38,098 bases of DNA from an uncultured Clostridia bacterium (GCA_947167045.1 CAMVGO010000022.1:1-38098), one strand, 5' to 3'. Shown: positions 9,242-18,131, counted from the stretch's first letter. The notes: generated from the letters alone by a model not told the origin. Translations and numbers: made by a program.

Positions 9242-10252
9242 GTGTCTGACAAGAGAAAGCGCAGAGAGAACTTTATTACAGCCCTTCTGATAGCCGGGAT
9301 GTGCATGGTTATCGGCGGCACCATCATCTTCGTCATCAAGTATAACGGACAAGACAATGATGTCCTTGAACTGTCGGCAGGAATGACGGAATCTCCCGGA
9401 ACTGGAATGCCTGATGAGAGCGGGGCCGTAATGGTCACAGATGTGGCAGAAACGACAGAAGAGACGACTGTTGCCACGGCGACACCGATACCTACTGATA
9501 CGCCTACACCTGAACCCACCGCAACACCTGTGCCTACGGACACTCCCACGCCATCGCCTACTCCAAAGCCTGAGAAGCTCAAGAGCCTTTCGGGATACAG
9601 CGCGGGGGACGTTATCAGCTGGGACAAGATCGACAGGGAGAACCTCTCGGACTATTTCACTTCCTCTTCCATAGAAGAAGGCGACAGCGTCTATAACAGG
9701 ATCTACGGTAAGTCTTATGTCAGCAACAGCAATATCGGGCTCAGCGATCTTCGCTACCTGAAGATGCTGCACATCAATTTTGACGGCAGCTATCAGGTGG
9801 GCGAGATGATCGTCAACAAGGATGTTGCGGGCGAAGTGCTCGAAGTGTTTGAGATATTGTGCGCGGAAGGCTATCAGATCCATTCGATGTACCTTATCGA
9901 TGATTTCTGGGCAGGGGACGGCGAGTCTTCCGACTGGTATTCAATCGATGCGAACAACACTTCCGCATTCTGTTACCGTCCCGCAACGGGTTCGGGCAAT
10001 CTCTCGAAGCATGCCCTGGGCAGGGCGATAGACATCAACCCCCAGCAGAATCCTTATGTCACATATAATTCTGACGGAAGTCCGAAATATTCACATGACA
10101 ATGCCTCAGACTATGTCAGCAACAGGTCTTCTGACACGGCTCACGTCATCACGACATCAGACAGGGCATACGAACTCCTTACCAACAGGGGCTGGACATG
10201 GGGAGGCAGCTGGTCGAGCCCCAAGGATTACCAGCATTTCCAGAAGAGCTGA
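9242..10252 (+). CDS. Membrane-anchored M15-type peptidase (VanY/D-Ala-D-Ala carboxypeptidase-like)
   Basis: About 336 residues. A short basic N-terminus and one membrane segment (about 11-33) are followed by a long Thr/Pro linker (repeats of TPTP and TPEPT) and a C-terminal M15 domain. The zinc motif SKHALGRAIDINP supplies His and Asp, and the C-terminal DYQHFQ supplies the second His. It likely trims peptidoglycan stem or cross-link peptides outside the cell. The usual GGDW before DYQHF reads GGSW here. I prefer the GTG at 9242: AGGAG (9230-9234) is 7 nt upstream, whereas the in-frame ATG at 9236 sits almost on top of it. Confidence 0.8.
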   Translation: MSDKRKRRENFITALLIAGMCMVIGGTIIFVIKYNGQDNDVLELSAGMTESPGTGMPDESGAVMVTDVAETTEETTVATATPIPTDTPTPEPTATPVPTDTPTPSPTPKPEKLKSLSGYSAGDVISWDKIDRENLSDYFTSSSIEEGDSVYNRIYGKSYVSNSNIGLSDLRYLKMLHINFDGSYQVGEMIVNKDVAGEVLEVFEILCAEGYQIHSMYLIDDFWAGDGESSDWYSIDANNTSAFCYRPATGSGNLSKHALGRAIDINPQQNPYVTYNSDGSPKYSHDNASDYVSNRSSDTAHVITTSDRAYELLTNRGWTWGGSWSSPKDYQHFQKS

Positions 10253-10349
10253 CAGCAAATTTGCGTTTTCAACTGTTTTCGCGATGTTTGCAGGCACGGT
10301 CTGTTTTTGTTTCAGTGTTTTTCAGAAACTGCAACAAATGAAAAGGGAA

Positions 10350-10378
10350 TTGACTATCTGGTTTTCACTTGATAATAT
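10350..10378 (+). promoter_or_regulatory. Promoter abutting the DeoR-family gene start
   Basis: TTGACT (10350-10355), a 17-nt spacer and TAATAT (10373-10378). The predicted transcription start (about 10385) coincides with the ATG at 10386, suggesting a leaderless message. Confidence 0.5.
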
Positions 10379-10385
10379 CTTGGAG

Positions 10386-11162
10386 ATGAATATTCCTGAC
10401 AGAAGAAAACAGATACTGGATATTTTGGAAGAAGAGGGCGAGATAAATACGACCGTCCTCTCTGCCAGACTTGGCGTTACGGGAGCGACCATCAGGACTG
10501 ATATCAGGGCTCTCGAGAGGGACGGTGCCATCATAAGATTCCACGGCGGTATCAGGCTTCCTCACAAGATGGCGTCTTACAGCGGCGAGAACTATATGGT
10601 CAGAGCCGTTACCCACGTTGATCTGAAGAATGCCATAGGCGCAAAAGCCGCGACTCTGGTAGGCAACGGGAATACCATTTTCATGGATGCGAGTTCAACC
10701 ACTTTTCATATGATTCCTTACCTCAAGAAGGCCAAGGACGTGACCGTAATAACAAACGGGATCCATACGGCCATGGAGCTTCAGAGGAACAGCAACTTCA
10801 AATCTATCATCATTCTGGGCGGCATGCTCAGGCCCCATTCGGGTGCGATCGAGGGCCTTTCATCGAAGGAAATGATAGGAAGGCTTTCAGCTGAGTTTTA
10901 TTTCGTTTCCGGAAACGGTTTCTCCGCCGAGTCCGGACTTTCAGGTGATAATTTCTTTGAACTCGAGCTCAAGAGGCTTTGTGCTGATCGCGCGAAGAAG
11001 ATCGTTGCGCTCATAGACTCCACTAAGCTCGGCGCTGATTCCGCGTCTTCGTTTATCCCTGCTGACAGGATCGACTATCTGGTCACCGATTCGGGCGCAT
11101 CTCCCGAGAGCGTTTCGCTTTGCCGCGCAAAGGGTATCGAGGTCCTCATTGGAGAGGTCTGA
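10386..11162 (+). CDS. DeoR-family transcriptional regulator
   Basis: A 258-residue regulator of the usual length. The N-terminal winged helix (PDRRKQILDILEEEGEI..., with recognition region LGVTGATIRTDIRAL) is followed by the DeoR sugar-phosphate sensor domain (MDASSTTFHM; TNGIHTAMEL; GGMLRPHSGAIEG; IDSTKLG). These proteins usually repress sugar catabolic operons and respond to phosphorylated sugars. The effector and targets cannot be read from this locus. An upstream in-frame ATG at 10338 would add 16 residues lying on the promoter and has no ribosome site, so I chose the ATG matching the family start. Confidence 0.88.
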   Translation: MNIPDRRKQILDILEEEGEINTTVLSARLGVTGATIRTDIRALERDGAIIRFHGGIRLPHKMASYSGENYMVRAVTHVDLKNAIGAKAATLVGNGNTIFMDASSTTFHMIPYLKKAKDVTVITNGIHTAMELQRNSNFKSIIILGGMLRPHSGAIEGLSSKEMIGRLSAEFYFVSGNGFSAESGLSGDNFFELELKRLCADRAKKIVALIDSTKLGADSASSFIPADRIDYLVTDSGASPESVSLCRAKGIEVLIGEV

Positions 11163-11164
11163 TC

Positions 11165-11186
11165 CTGCGCACAGCGCGGTTTTCTT
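11165..11186 (+). terminator. Rho-independent terminator candidate
   Basis: CTGCGC (11165-11170) pairs with GCGCGG (11174-11179), with one G-T pair and a 3-nt loop, and is followed by TTTTCTT. It lies just after the DeoR-family gene and separates it from the next operon. Confidence 0.5.
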
Positions 11187-11214
11187 AAAATTTCTATATT
11201 TTTTTCTTTTAATG

Positions 11215-11220
11215 TATAAT
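11215..11220 (+). promoter_or_regulatory. -10 box candidate
   Basis: A perfect TATAAT in an AT-rich tract about 40 nt before the 11261 start. No good -35 is seen 16-18 nt upstream. It is the only visible promoter for the five-gene run that ends with folB-folK. Confidence 0.4.
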
Positions 11221-11260
11221 ACTCGGATGAAGTCATTTTCGCATAACTGAGGTTAGAAAG

Positions 11261-13519
11261 ATGCAGATCAATCCGATAATTTTGCCCAGCTGGCTTACTA
11301 GCAAGTGTGTTTTCCAGCAGGGCGTAGAACTGAAGATCGAAGGAATCGCCGCTCCGAGCGCCACTGTTACGCTCGAGATCGTCAAGGATCCTACTGACGG
11401 CAGGAAGGTCAGTAAGCTCGATACCGATTACGGTGTCATCCTGAGCCGTGAAGCCACGACTTCCTCAAAGGGCAAGTTCAGCTTTACCATCCCGCCTTAC
11501 AAGGCATCGGGAGACGCTTATACTTTCACTTTCAAGTGCCTTACCGACCAGACCGTGCTGACTGATATCAGATGCGGCGACGTTTGGGTATTCCTGGGTT
11601 CTGATTTCCTCTCGATCCCCATGAAGGAAGCAAATGCCACGAAGGCACCGCTGAAGCGCAAGGTAATGAATTTCCTGAGATTCTTCTCGCCCTCAAGATC
11701 GGGCCTCGAAGAAGGCGAGGAAGCATATCCCGCTGACGATAAGACGCATTTCAAGAATGCCGAGTGGATCAAGGTTACCGAGACAGCCCGTCTTGCCGAG
11801 GTATCCTCTTCGGCTTTTGCGTTTGCATACCGTTTGAGCGACCAGATCTCATATCCGGTCGGAATCGTTGATCTCTCATATAACGATTCCACGATCCTCA
11901 ACTGGATCGCGCCTTTTGCCATGGACAGGGTTGAGGCTCTGAAGGATGTCGTTGACTCTATGGGTCTGTATCTCGACAGGGAAGCTTATGAGAAGCTCCT
12001 CTGGATCGATCAGAGAAAGAAGAAAGTCGTCGAACTCAAGGAAGAGTTCGAGAAGACCAAGGAGATAGGCGATATCGACATCGGAATGCAGGACGAGCTC
12101 AAGATGCTGCAGGGAAAAGACCCCGACGATATCAAGCCTCTGGACATAGACTTCCCGACATCCGGTGACAGTTCCCTCAACGAGACAAAGGGACATAAGG
12201 AAAACATCTCGTTCTCTTCTGCGAGCCAGCTTGATTTCAACATGATCCCTGAGAAGAAGGAGAATCCCGGAAAGCTCAGCGAAGAAGACGAGAAGAAATA
12301 CATCAAGCTGAAGTTCAGGATGTCCATCCTCTACAGGACTAAGCTCGTTCCTTTGAAGAACCTTGCGGTAAGAGGATTCTGTTTCTCGCCTGATAAGGGC
12401 GAGCTCCTTTTCGAGAGATACGATCTGTTCCTCATGGGACTTCTTACTACTCTTGCTGAAGTATTCGAACCCAAGGAAGTATTCGATGAGCAGGTAATGC
12501 CTTCGATACTGTTCGTTACGATGCATCCCGATGACGTAGACTTTGACAATCCGTACAGTGTCCTCGAATTTAATGAGAATTTCACGGCATTTACAAAGCT
12601 CCTCAGTATGCCTTCTGGTATCGTAAGCATGCACGACATGCTCCTGCCTGACAAGACGATAAGCTTCATTCTCGGCTTAAGACTCGCTACGATAGCTCTG
12701 GGCACGCACTTCTCGCCGAAGATGAGCAAGTCTTCACCTGAGCCGAACGACATCGAGATTGCAGGCAACAAGAGGATAATCAAGTTCAGCAATCTCGGTT
12801 CCGGACTCAACCTGCCTGACGCAGGCGTCGATATAACGGGATTTGCCATTGCGGGCGAAGACCGCATATTCTATCCGGCACACGCAAAGAGCCTTTACGG
12901 GATGTGCGTAATGGTATGGAGAGACGACATCGAAGAACCGCAGTCCATCACTTACGGTTTCACGCCTTTCCCGCACGATGCGACACTCAAGAACGGTGAA
13001 GATCTCCCGATCCTGCCTTTCAGGTTCGACAGGGATCCCGCATATTTTGCACCCGACCTGAGCTTTACCAGATGCGACAGTCTGCAGTTCGTCGGAAAGA
13101 AGACCCCGGATTCGGAATTCGAGCTTCTGGAGATCTACAGGACTTTCAAGGGAAAGGGAATAATCTCACAGGACAACATCCACAAGCTCACGGGAAGCGC
13201 TTCTCTGCGTATCCGTTATGAGACCGACAAGTCTCTCTACGGTTTTGAGCCTTGTCTTGAATATGCTTCGCTCTTCTCGCCGATCGAGATATACGGAAGG
13301 TCGAAGATCCAGCTTTCAGTCTTTAATCCCGACCAGAAGAAGAAGAAACTCATCGTTGAGGACTTCGGCGAAGCCGAGATCAAGCAGCAGCTTACATGGC
13401 AGACGATAACGCTCGATTATTCCGAGGACGGGCCGATCAGGCTCAACAGTCTGAGGATCTATATCGAGGATAAGGAACGCAACGGCGAGATCTATATCGA
13501 CGCGATCAATTTCATCTGA
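11261..13519 (+). CDS. Sialate O-acetylesterase-like protein, probably catalytically inactive
   Basis: A 752-residue protein without signal peptide. The start resembles sialate O-acetylesterases: LPSWLTSKCVFQQGVELKI (9-27), a beta domain, GDVWVFLGSDFL (106-117), then YPVGIVDLSYNDSTILNWIAP near 197-217. In the active family the motif is GDVWxCSGQSNM with the Ser nucleophile; here that position is Asp115. The later DxHP motif before GRRLALAA aligns with PDKTISFILGLRLAT, losing the catalytic His as well. A further beta-rich domain (about 620-752) resembles a carbohydrate-binding fold. Probably a cytoplasmic non-catalytic or repurposed protein; function unknown. The AraC gene follows by 15 nt. 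Confidence 0.6.
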   Translation: MQINPIILPSWLTSKCVFQQGVELKIEGIAAPSATVTLEIVKDPTDGRKVSKLDTDYGVILSREATTSSKGKFSFTIPPYKASGDAYTFTFKCLTDQTVLTDIRCGDVWVFLGSDFLSIPMKEANATKAPLKRKVMNFLRFFSPSRSGLEEGEEAYPADDKTHFKNAEWIKVTETARLAEVSSSAFAFAYRLSDQISYPVGIVDLSYNDSTILNWIAPFAMDRVEALKDVVDSMGLYLDREAYEKLLWIDQRKKKVVELKEEFEKTKEIGDIDIGMQDELKMLQGKDPDDIKPLDIDFPTSGDSSLNETKGHKENISFSSASQLDFNMIPEKKENPGKLSEEDEKKYIKLKFRMSILYRTKLVPLKNLAVRGFCFSPDKGELLFERYDLFLMGLLTTLAEVFEPKEVFDEQVMPSILFVTMHPDDVDFDNPYSVLEFNENFTAFTKLLSMPSGIVSMHDMLLPDKTISFILGLRLATIALGTHFSPKMSKSSPEPNDIEIAGNKRIIKFSNLGSGLNLPDAGVDITGFAIAGEDRIFYPAHAKSLYGMCVMVWRDDIEEPQSITYGFTPFPHDATLKNGEDLPILPFRFDRDPAYFAPDLSFTRCDSLQFVGKKTPDSEFELLEIYRTFKGKGIISQDNIHKLTGSASLRIRYETDKSLYGFEPCLEYASLFSPIEIYGRSKIQLSVFNPDQKKKKLIVEDFGEAEIKQQLTWQTITLDYSEDGPIRLNSLRIYIEDKERNGEIYIDAINFI

Positions 13520-13534
13520 AGAGAGGGCATATAA

Positions 13535-14530
13535 ATGAGCAACAAGCTTCTTTCTGCAATCGAGGATAACATCTTCCTGTCCGAGGGTTCGGTGCCGATC
13601 GTAATCGAAGGCTTAGAGCACTCTTACGACGAGAAAGATTATCTGCCTGATGAGAGCATGCATAATTCGCATGAGCTCCTGTACTTAAGAGAAGGCAGAA
13701 TAGAGCTTGTTCTCGGCAATGAGTCTGTTACTCTCACAAAGGGTTCTGTAGTGGTCATAAGACCTCTTGTAAGGCATAAGGTCGTGATCAAGAGCGGCAA
13801 AGTCGACATGCTCAATCTGTACTTCGGTTTCGTGCATGAATACTCCGATCTCGAGAAGACTCGTGAGTCTTTAAGATCGAACAAGGATACGCAGAAACAG
13901 ATCAACAGCGCCGGCCCGAGCGTATCGATCCCTGGCTCGCTCGCCAAGATATCCCTTGAGAGTTTTTTGAAGTTCGCGGATCTCGGTATCACTGAAGATA
14001 CTGAGATTACGAGGCAGCCTTTCTTCGTCATAAAGGGAAGCGAGAAGAAGGAGATCAACCAGCTCGCTGAGCGCATCGTGATCGAGGATTCAAAGAACTT
14101 CTATGCAAAGGAGATCATGGTCCAGACGCTCACGGTCGAACTCATGATAATCATTGCCAGAGCCATCATAAGCGAGTGGGAAGAGAGCCTCAGGGTAAAG
14201 AACGGCAAGGCCAAAGAGCTCGTCGCCATAGCAAAGCAGTACATGGACGAGAATTTCGATCAGGGCATCACCGTATCAGAGGCTGCAGCTTACGTATTCC
14301 TGAGCCAGGGTTATTTCACGCGCGCCTTCAGGGATGAGATGGGAATAAGTCCGATGAACTATCTGATGAAGAAGAGGATAGAGAAGGCCTGCAAGCTGCT
14401 TCAGAACAATGAGATAAAGGTTTCCGCGATATCTTTGCAGTCGGGTTTCTCATCGCCGCAGAGATTTAACGTCGCATTCAGGAAACAGATGGGTATGACA
14501 CCCATGGAATACAGAAAGAAATATCTGTGA
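13535..14530 (+). CDS. AraC-family transcriptional regulator with cupin-like N-terminus
   Basis: A 331-residue protein. The N-terminal cupin-like sensing domain (about 30-110; LYLREGRIELVLGNE, VIRPLVRHKV) is followed by two C-terminal helix-turn-helix motifs (about 235-330), including the signatures YFTRAFRDEMGISPMNYL and SPQRFNVAFRKQMGMTPMEY. Family members normally activate sugar-use genes upon ligand binding. The ribosome site is AGAGAGGG. It sits 15 nt after the esterase-like gene and 17 nt before folE, so it appears embedded in one operon; the target and ligand are unknown. Confidence 0.9.
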   Translation: MSNKLLSAIEDNIFLSEGSVPIVIEGLEHSYDEKDYLPDESMHNSHELLYLREGRIELVLGNESVTLTKGSVVVIRPLVRHKVVIKSGKVDMLNLYFGFVHEYSDLEKTRESLRSNKDTQKQINSAGPSVSIPGSLAKISLESFLKFADLGITEDTEITRQPFFVIKGSEKKEINQLAERIVIEDSKNFYAKEIMVQTLTVELMIIIARAIISEWEESLRVKNGKAKELVAIAKQYMDENFDQGITVSEAAAYVFLSQGYFTRAFRDEMGISPMNYLMKKRIEKACKLLQNNEIKVSAISLQSGFSSPQRFNVAFRKQMGMTPMEYRKKYL

Positions 14531-14547
14531 GGATAAGGAGATAACAG

Positions 14548-15171
14548 ATGTACGATTACGCAAATGACAGTTCGATACCGGAGGAGAGCCGTAAGAACAT
14601 GGATCTTCCGAGGATCGAAAATGCCGTAAGGGAGATACTTGAGGCAATAGGCGAGGATACGGAAAGGGAAGGACTTCAGGAGACACCGCAGAGAGTCGCA
14701 AGAATGTATGCGGAAGTCTTTGCGGGACTTCACAGGGATATCAACAAGGACATCAAGGTCTTTCACGGCGAAGGCAACGACGAGATGATCCTCATAGGAG
14801 ACATCCCTTTCTATTCGATGTGCGAGCACCACCTTCTTCCGTTCCACGGCAAGGCACATGTCGTATACATCCCCAGAGACGGAAAGATCTTCGGCCTTTC
14901 AAAGGTCGCACGTATCGTCGATACGCTTTCCAGAAGACCGCAGCTCCAGGAGCGTCTCACATCTGAGATCGCCGACGAGATCGAAAAGGCCGTCGATGCA
15001 AGAGCAGTCTGCGTTGTCCTTGAAGCCGAGCATCTCTGCATGACGATGAGAGGCATCAGGAAGCCGGGCTCAAAAACGGTTACTTCAGCCATGCGCGGCG
15101 GATGCAGGGCAGACGCAAGGACAAGGAACGAGGCTCTGGCGCTCATCAACAGACAGCGTTCGGGCATCTGA
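14548..15171 (+). CDS. folE: GTP cyclohydrolase I
   Basis: A 207-residue enzyme converting GTP to 7,8-dihydroneopterin triphosphate, the first step of tetrahydrofolate synthesis. The zinc ligands are visible: Cys92 and His95 in [15 protein letters not shown], and Cys164 in [15 protein letters not shown]. Complete, with AAGGAG upstream of the ATG. First of three folate genes in a row (folE, folP, folBK), with gaps of under 20 nt or none. Confidence 0.97.
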   Translation: MYDYANDSSIPEESRKNMDLPRIENAVREILEAIGEDTEREGLQETPQRVARMYAEVFAGLHRDINKDIKVFHGEGNDEMILIGDIPFYSMCEHHLLPFHGKAHVVYIPRDGKIFGLSKVARIVDTLSRRPQLQERLTSEIADEIEKAVDARAVCVVLEAEHLCMTMRGIRKPGSKTVTSAMRGGCRADARTRNEALALINRQRSGI

Positions 15172-15189
15172 TCTGAAGGAGGCTTTCTT

Positions 15190-16068
15190 ATGAATGCTAC
15201 AGACGGAAGGTTTTCGGGTACATACAGGTGCGGCGCGAGATCGCTCGACATGAGCAGGAAGACGCTGATAATGGGCATCCTCAATCTGACGCCGGATTCT
15301 TTTTCGGACGGCGGCAGATTCAACGATAAGGACGCTGCCATAGACAGATGCGCAGTCATGATCAGGGAAGGTGCGGACTGCATCGATATCGGAGGAGAGG
15401 CTACTGGCTCCAATTCTGTACCGGTCAGCGCTGAAGAGGAACTCGACCGCGTAATACCTGTCCTTGAGGTGATAAGGAGCCGTTTTGACGTGCCTATCTC
15501 CGTGGATACCATGAAGTCCGAAGTCGCGAAGCAGGCGATAACCGTCGGCTGCGACATTATCAATGACATCACGGGTTTCAAGGGCGATCCGGATATGGCC
15601 AAGACAGTCGCCGACAACGGCGTCGGATGCGTTTTGATGTTCAACAGAAGGACGAACGGCGAAGGGACTCTGTCCTACGATCCGATCAGCAGACGCGCAG
15701 TCAGAGAACTGACGGAGAGCGTTGAGATCGCCAATAAAGCAGGCATCGCCGATGACATGATCATGACTGATCCTGGTATCGGCTTCGGCACAACAAGGGC
15801 GATGGATGCAGAGCTCACGGCCGCGCTCCTCTCGCTCGGCCTGCAGGGAAAACACCCTGTTCTCTACGCAGCCTCAAGAAAGCGTTTCACGAGGATATTC
15901 GCAGGCGGCGACCAGGCAAATGAGATGCAGCTGGATTATGCGACGGCAGGCCTTTCTTTCACGGCCGCATCGCTCGGCGCTTCGATGGTAAGGGTTCATA
16001 ATGTTGCGGCAACAAGGATGGCTCTGGACAGTTTCGACAGCCAGTTCTACTGCTTTGCAAATATTTGA
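15190..16068 (+). CDS. folP: Dihydropteroate synthase
   Basis: A 292-residue TIM-barrel enzyme that joins p-aminobenzoate to hydroxymethyl-dihydropterin pyrophosphate; the sulfonamide target. The signature MGILNLTPDSFSDGGRF is at 28-44, IDIGGEATGS follows, and later VDTMKSEVA, INDITGF, DPGIGFG and RVHN are present. About 20 extra residues precede the usual start. The ribosome site AAGGAGG lies upstream of the ATG. The stop overlaps the region preceding the folB-folK fusion. Confidence 0.95.
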   Translation: MNATDGRFSGTYRCGARSLDMSRKTLIMGILNLTPDSFSDGGRFNDKDAAIDRCAVMIREGADCIDIGGEATGSNSVPVSAEEELDRVIPVLEVIRSRFDVPISVDTMKSEVAKQAITVGCDIINDITGFKGDPDMAKTVADNGVGCVLMFNRRTNGEGTLSYDPISRRAVRELTESVEIANKAGIADDMIMTDPGIGFGTTRAMDAELTAALLSLGLQGKHPVLYAASRKRFTRIFAGGDQANEMQLDYATAGLSFTAASLGASMVRVHNVAATRMALDSFDSQFYCFANI

Positions 16069-16094
16069 TTTTGTTTGAGACGAGGATAACGGGA

Positions 16095-16904
16095 TTGGAT
16101 AAGATAACACTTTCAAAAATGGAATTTGAGGGACATACGGGCTGTCTTGATTTTGAGAAAAAAGGCGGACAGAAGTTTATTGTATCCCTTGATATATTCA
16201 TCGACAGGATAAAGGGCTGCTACACTGACGAACTCGGTGACACAGTCGACTATGCGAATATCTATGAGATCGTAAAAGAGATCGTGACAGGCGACAGCGG
16301 CAACCTCATAGAGTGCCTTGCACAGAAGATCTCAGACGGCGTTCTCAAGGCGGATGACCGCATCGAAATGGTTAAGGTGACGGTATCAAAGCCCGAAGCT
16401 CCCGTTAAGGGCATCTTCGAGACGATGGAAGTATCCCTCGAGAGAAGGCGCAAGGAGTTCGTTATCCTGTCACTGGGCAGCAACCTGGGAGACAGGGAGG
16501 CAAACATCCTCGCTGCTGAAGAAGCACTCAGGAATCTGGACGGCACGGAAGGTTTTCAGTATGCGTCGATATATGAGACCGAGCCTGTCGGGCTTGAGGA
16601 CCAGCCTTATTTTCTGAATACATGCGTCGGTTTTTATACTGACATCGAACCTTTCGAGCTCCTGGACAGGATCCATGTTATCGAGAATGAGCTCTTAAGG
16701 ACGAGAGAGGTCCATTGGGGTCCCAGAACGATAGACATAGACATCATCTTCTACGGTGAAAGGGTGATCATGAAGCCTGAGCTTACGGTCCCTCACCCGA
16801 GATGGTATCTGAGATCATTTGTCACGGTACCTTTAAGAGAGATCCGGGATGTGGGACAGGATCACCCCGATGACAAAGAAGTGTCCCTATATAGGAAGCG
16901 TTGA
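16095..16904 (+). CDS. folBK: Bifunctional dihydroneopterin aldolase / HPPK (FolB-FolK fusion)
   Basis: A 269-residue fusion covering two consecutive folate steps. Residues 1-117 are FolB (MDKITLSKMEFEGHTG, GQKFIVSLDI, Lys99 in VSKPEAPV); 121-269 are FolK (VILSLGSNLGDR, YETEPVG, GPRTIDIDIIFYG, PHPRWYLRSFV), which transfers pyrophosphate from ATP to hydroxymethyl-dihydropterin. I place the start at TTG 16095: it gives the normal FolB N-terminus and has GAGGA eight nt upstream. The frame stays open to TTG 16065, which would overlap folP. Last gene of the folate run. Confidence 0.9.
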   Translation: MDKITLSKMEFEGHTGCLDFEKKGGQKFIVSLDIFIDRIKGCYTDELGDTVDYANIYEIVKEIVTGDSGNLIECLAQKISDGVLKADDRIEMVKVTVSKPEAPVKGIFETMEVSLERRRKEFVILSLGSNLGDREANILAAEEALRNLDGTEGFQYASIYETEPVGLEDQPYFLNTCVGFYTDIEPFELLDRIHVIENELLRTREVHWGPRTIDIDIIFYGERVIMKPELTVPHPRWYLRSFVTVPLREIRDVGQDHPDDKEVSLYRKR

Positions 16905-16907
16905 TAA

Positions 16908-16936
16908 TTGAGTTATCAGGTGGCAGAGTTTATAAT
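16908..16936 (+). promoter_or_regulatory. Sigma-A-type promoter of the tmk-holB-ricT operon
   Basis: TTGAGT (16908-16913), a 17-nt spacer and a perfect TATAAT (16931-16936). The predicted start near 16943 gives a leader of about 26 nt with GGAGGA before the ATG at 16969. It sits immediately after the folB-folK stop. Confidence 0.7.
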
Positions 16937-16968
16937 TAAGCGTTACATAAGAACAGATGGAGGAATTT

Positions 16969-17508
16969 ATGTCAGAAAACAATTCGGGCGCACCGGTTCA
17001 GCAGCAGGAGAACCGCAGCAACGAACAGAACAAGGAAAAGCGCCAGAGATTTGATCCGTCAAAGCAGGAAGCGGGAAGAAACAGGAATAGGGGTCAGAAC
17101 CACAGAAGAAGGAATAACGGCCAGAGACAGGGCGGTTACGATAAAAAACGCGAGAACGGCGAGAACCAGGGCCAGGGCGAAGGAAACAAGCCCCGCGAGC
17201 GCAATTTCAACCGTGACAAACAGGGCGGAAGAGATCAGAACAAGCCCAGGCGTGACCAGAACCGCGAGAACCGTGAGCAGGGACGCGATCAGAACCGCGA
17301 ACAGAATCAGGGTAATGAGAAGCGTAACCAGCAGACAGGCTTTGCTCCCGGTCCCAAGAAGCCCAAGCGCCAGAGAGAACCTGTCGAGGAAGCGGCAAAG
17401 AACGTCAAGAAGGTTGAGACCATCGACGATATCAGAAGCGAGAACGCCAGAATAACCAAGGAAATATATCTTGAGATCGCTTCGCTCAAGAATATCAATC
17501 TCAACTGA
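16969..17508 (+). CDS. Arg/Asn/Gln/Glu-rich disordered protein of unknown function
   Basis: A 179-residue, strongly hydrophilic and basic protein. Residues 1-125 are almost wholly Arg, Asn, Gln, Glu, Lys, Gly and Asp with repeated QNRE and RDQN motifs, so this part is expected to be disordered and could bind RNA. A C-terminal stretch (about 138-179; VKKVETIDDIRSENARI) looks helical. The ATG at 16969 has GGAGGA five nt upstream; the ATG at 16957 does not. It is the first gene after a good promoter, and tmk overlaps its stop by one base. I recognise no family. RNA binding is inference from composition only. Confidence 0.75.
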   Translation: MSENNSGAPVQQQENRSNEQNKEKRQRFDPSKQEAGRNRNRGQNHRRRNNGQRQGGYDKKRENGENQGQGEGNKPRERNFNRDKQGGRDQNKPRRDQNRENREQGRDQNREQNQGNEKRNQQTGFAPGPKKPKRQREPVEEAAKNVKKVETIDDIRSENARITKEIYLEIASLKNINLN

Positions 17509-18131
17509 TGATGAAGGGCATATTCATTACTTTTGAGGGCATTGACGGGTGCGGCAAGAGCACCCAGTGCGAACTTCTGAAGGATTATCTTACCGATAAC
17601 GGCAAAGACTTTATCTTCGTCAGGGAACCAGGCGGGACCGTGATAGGCGAGCGCATCAGAGAGATCCTTCTGGACAAGAAGAATACCCAGATGACCGCAA
17701 GGACTGAGCTCATGCTCTTTGAAGCCGCGAGAGCCCAGATAACCGATGAGGTAATAAGACCCGCATTGGAGGAGGGAAAGACCGTCATATGTGACAGGTT
17801 CTTTGATTCTTCTTCCGCATATCAGGGAAAAGCCAGAGGTATGGGCATGGAATTCGTTTCAGACCTCAACATGGCTGCAACGGGAGGCCTTAAGCCCGAT
17901 ATCACTTTCTTTTTCGATATCAGCGCCGAAGAAGCACTCGAGAGACGCGGCAAGAGGGGTGAAGCTTCCGACAGGATAGAACTTGCGGGACTGAAGTTCC
18001 AGGAAGACGTAAGACAGGGATATCTTGAACTTGCCGATAATTCAGACGGACGCATCGTTACGATAGATGCAAGGCTCGGTATTGATGAGATATTCGAAGT
18101 GATAAAGAGCAACTTAGAGGGAAAGATCTGA
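17508..18131 (+). CDS. tmk: Thymidylate kinase
   Basis: A 207-residue kinase phosphorylating dTMP to dTDP with ATP. It has the P-loop FEGIDGCGKST, the DR(F/Y) motif in CDRFFDSSSAYQG and a LID region RRGKRGEASDRIE. Full-length. Two adjacent ATGs (17508 and 17511) are possible starts. It overlaps the upstream stop by one nt, and its own TGA overlaps the holB ATG, so it lies in a tightly coupled operon. The tmk-holB-ricT order is a widespread Firmicute arrangement. Confidence 0.96.
   Translation: MMKGIFITFEGIDGCGKSTQCELLKDYLTDNGKDFIFVREPGGTVIGERIREILLDKKNTQMTARTELMLFEAARAQITDEVIRPALEEGKTVICDRFFDSSSAYQGKARGMGMEFVSDLNMAATGGLKPDITFFFDISAEEALERRGKRGEASDRIELAGLKFQEDVRQGYLELADNSDGRIVTIDARLGIDEIFEVIKSNLEGKI

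Noticed and set aside
9542..9560. Frameshift or assembly problem in the Thr/Pro tract of the M15-type peptidase
   Set aside because: The frame is continuous and TP-rich linkers are normal in anchored wall enzymes.
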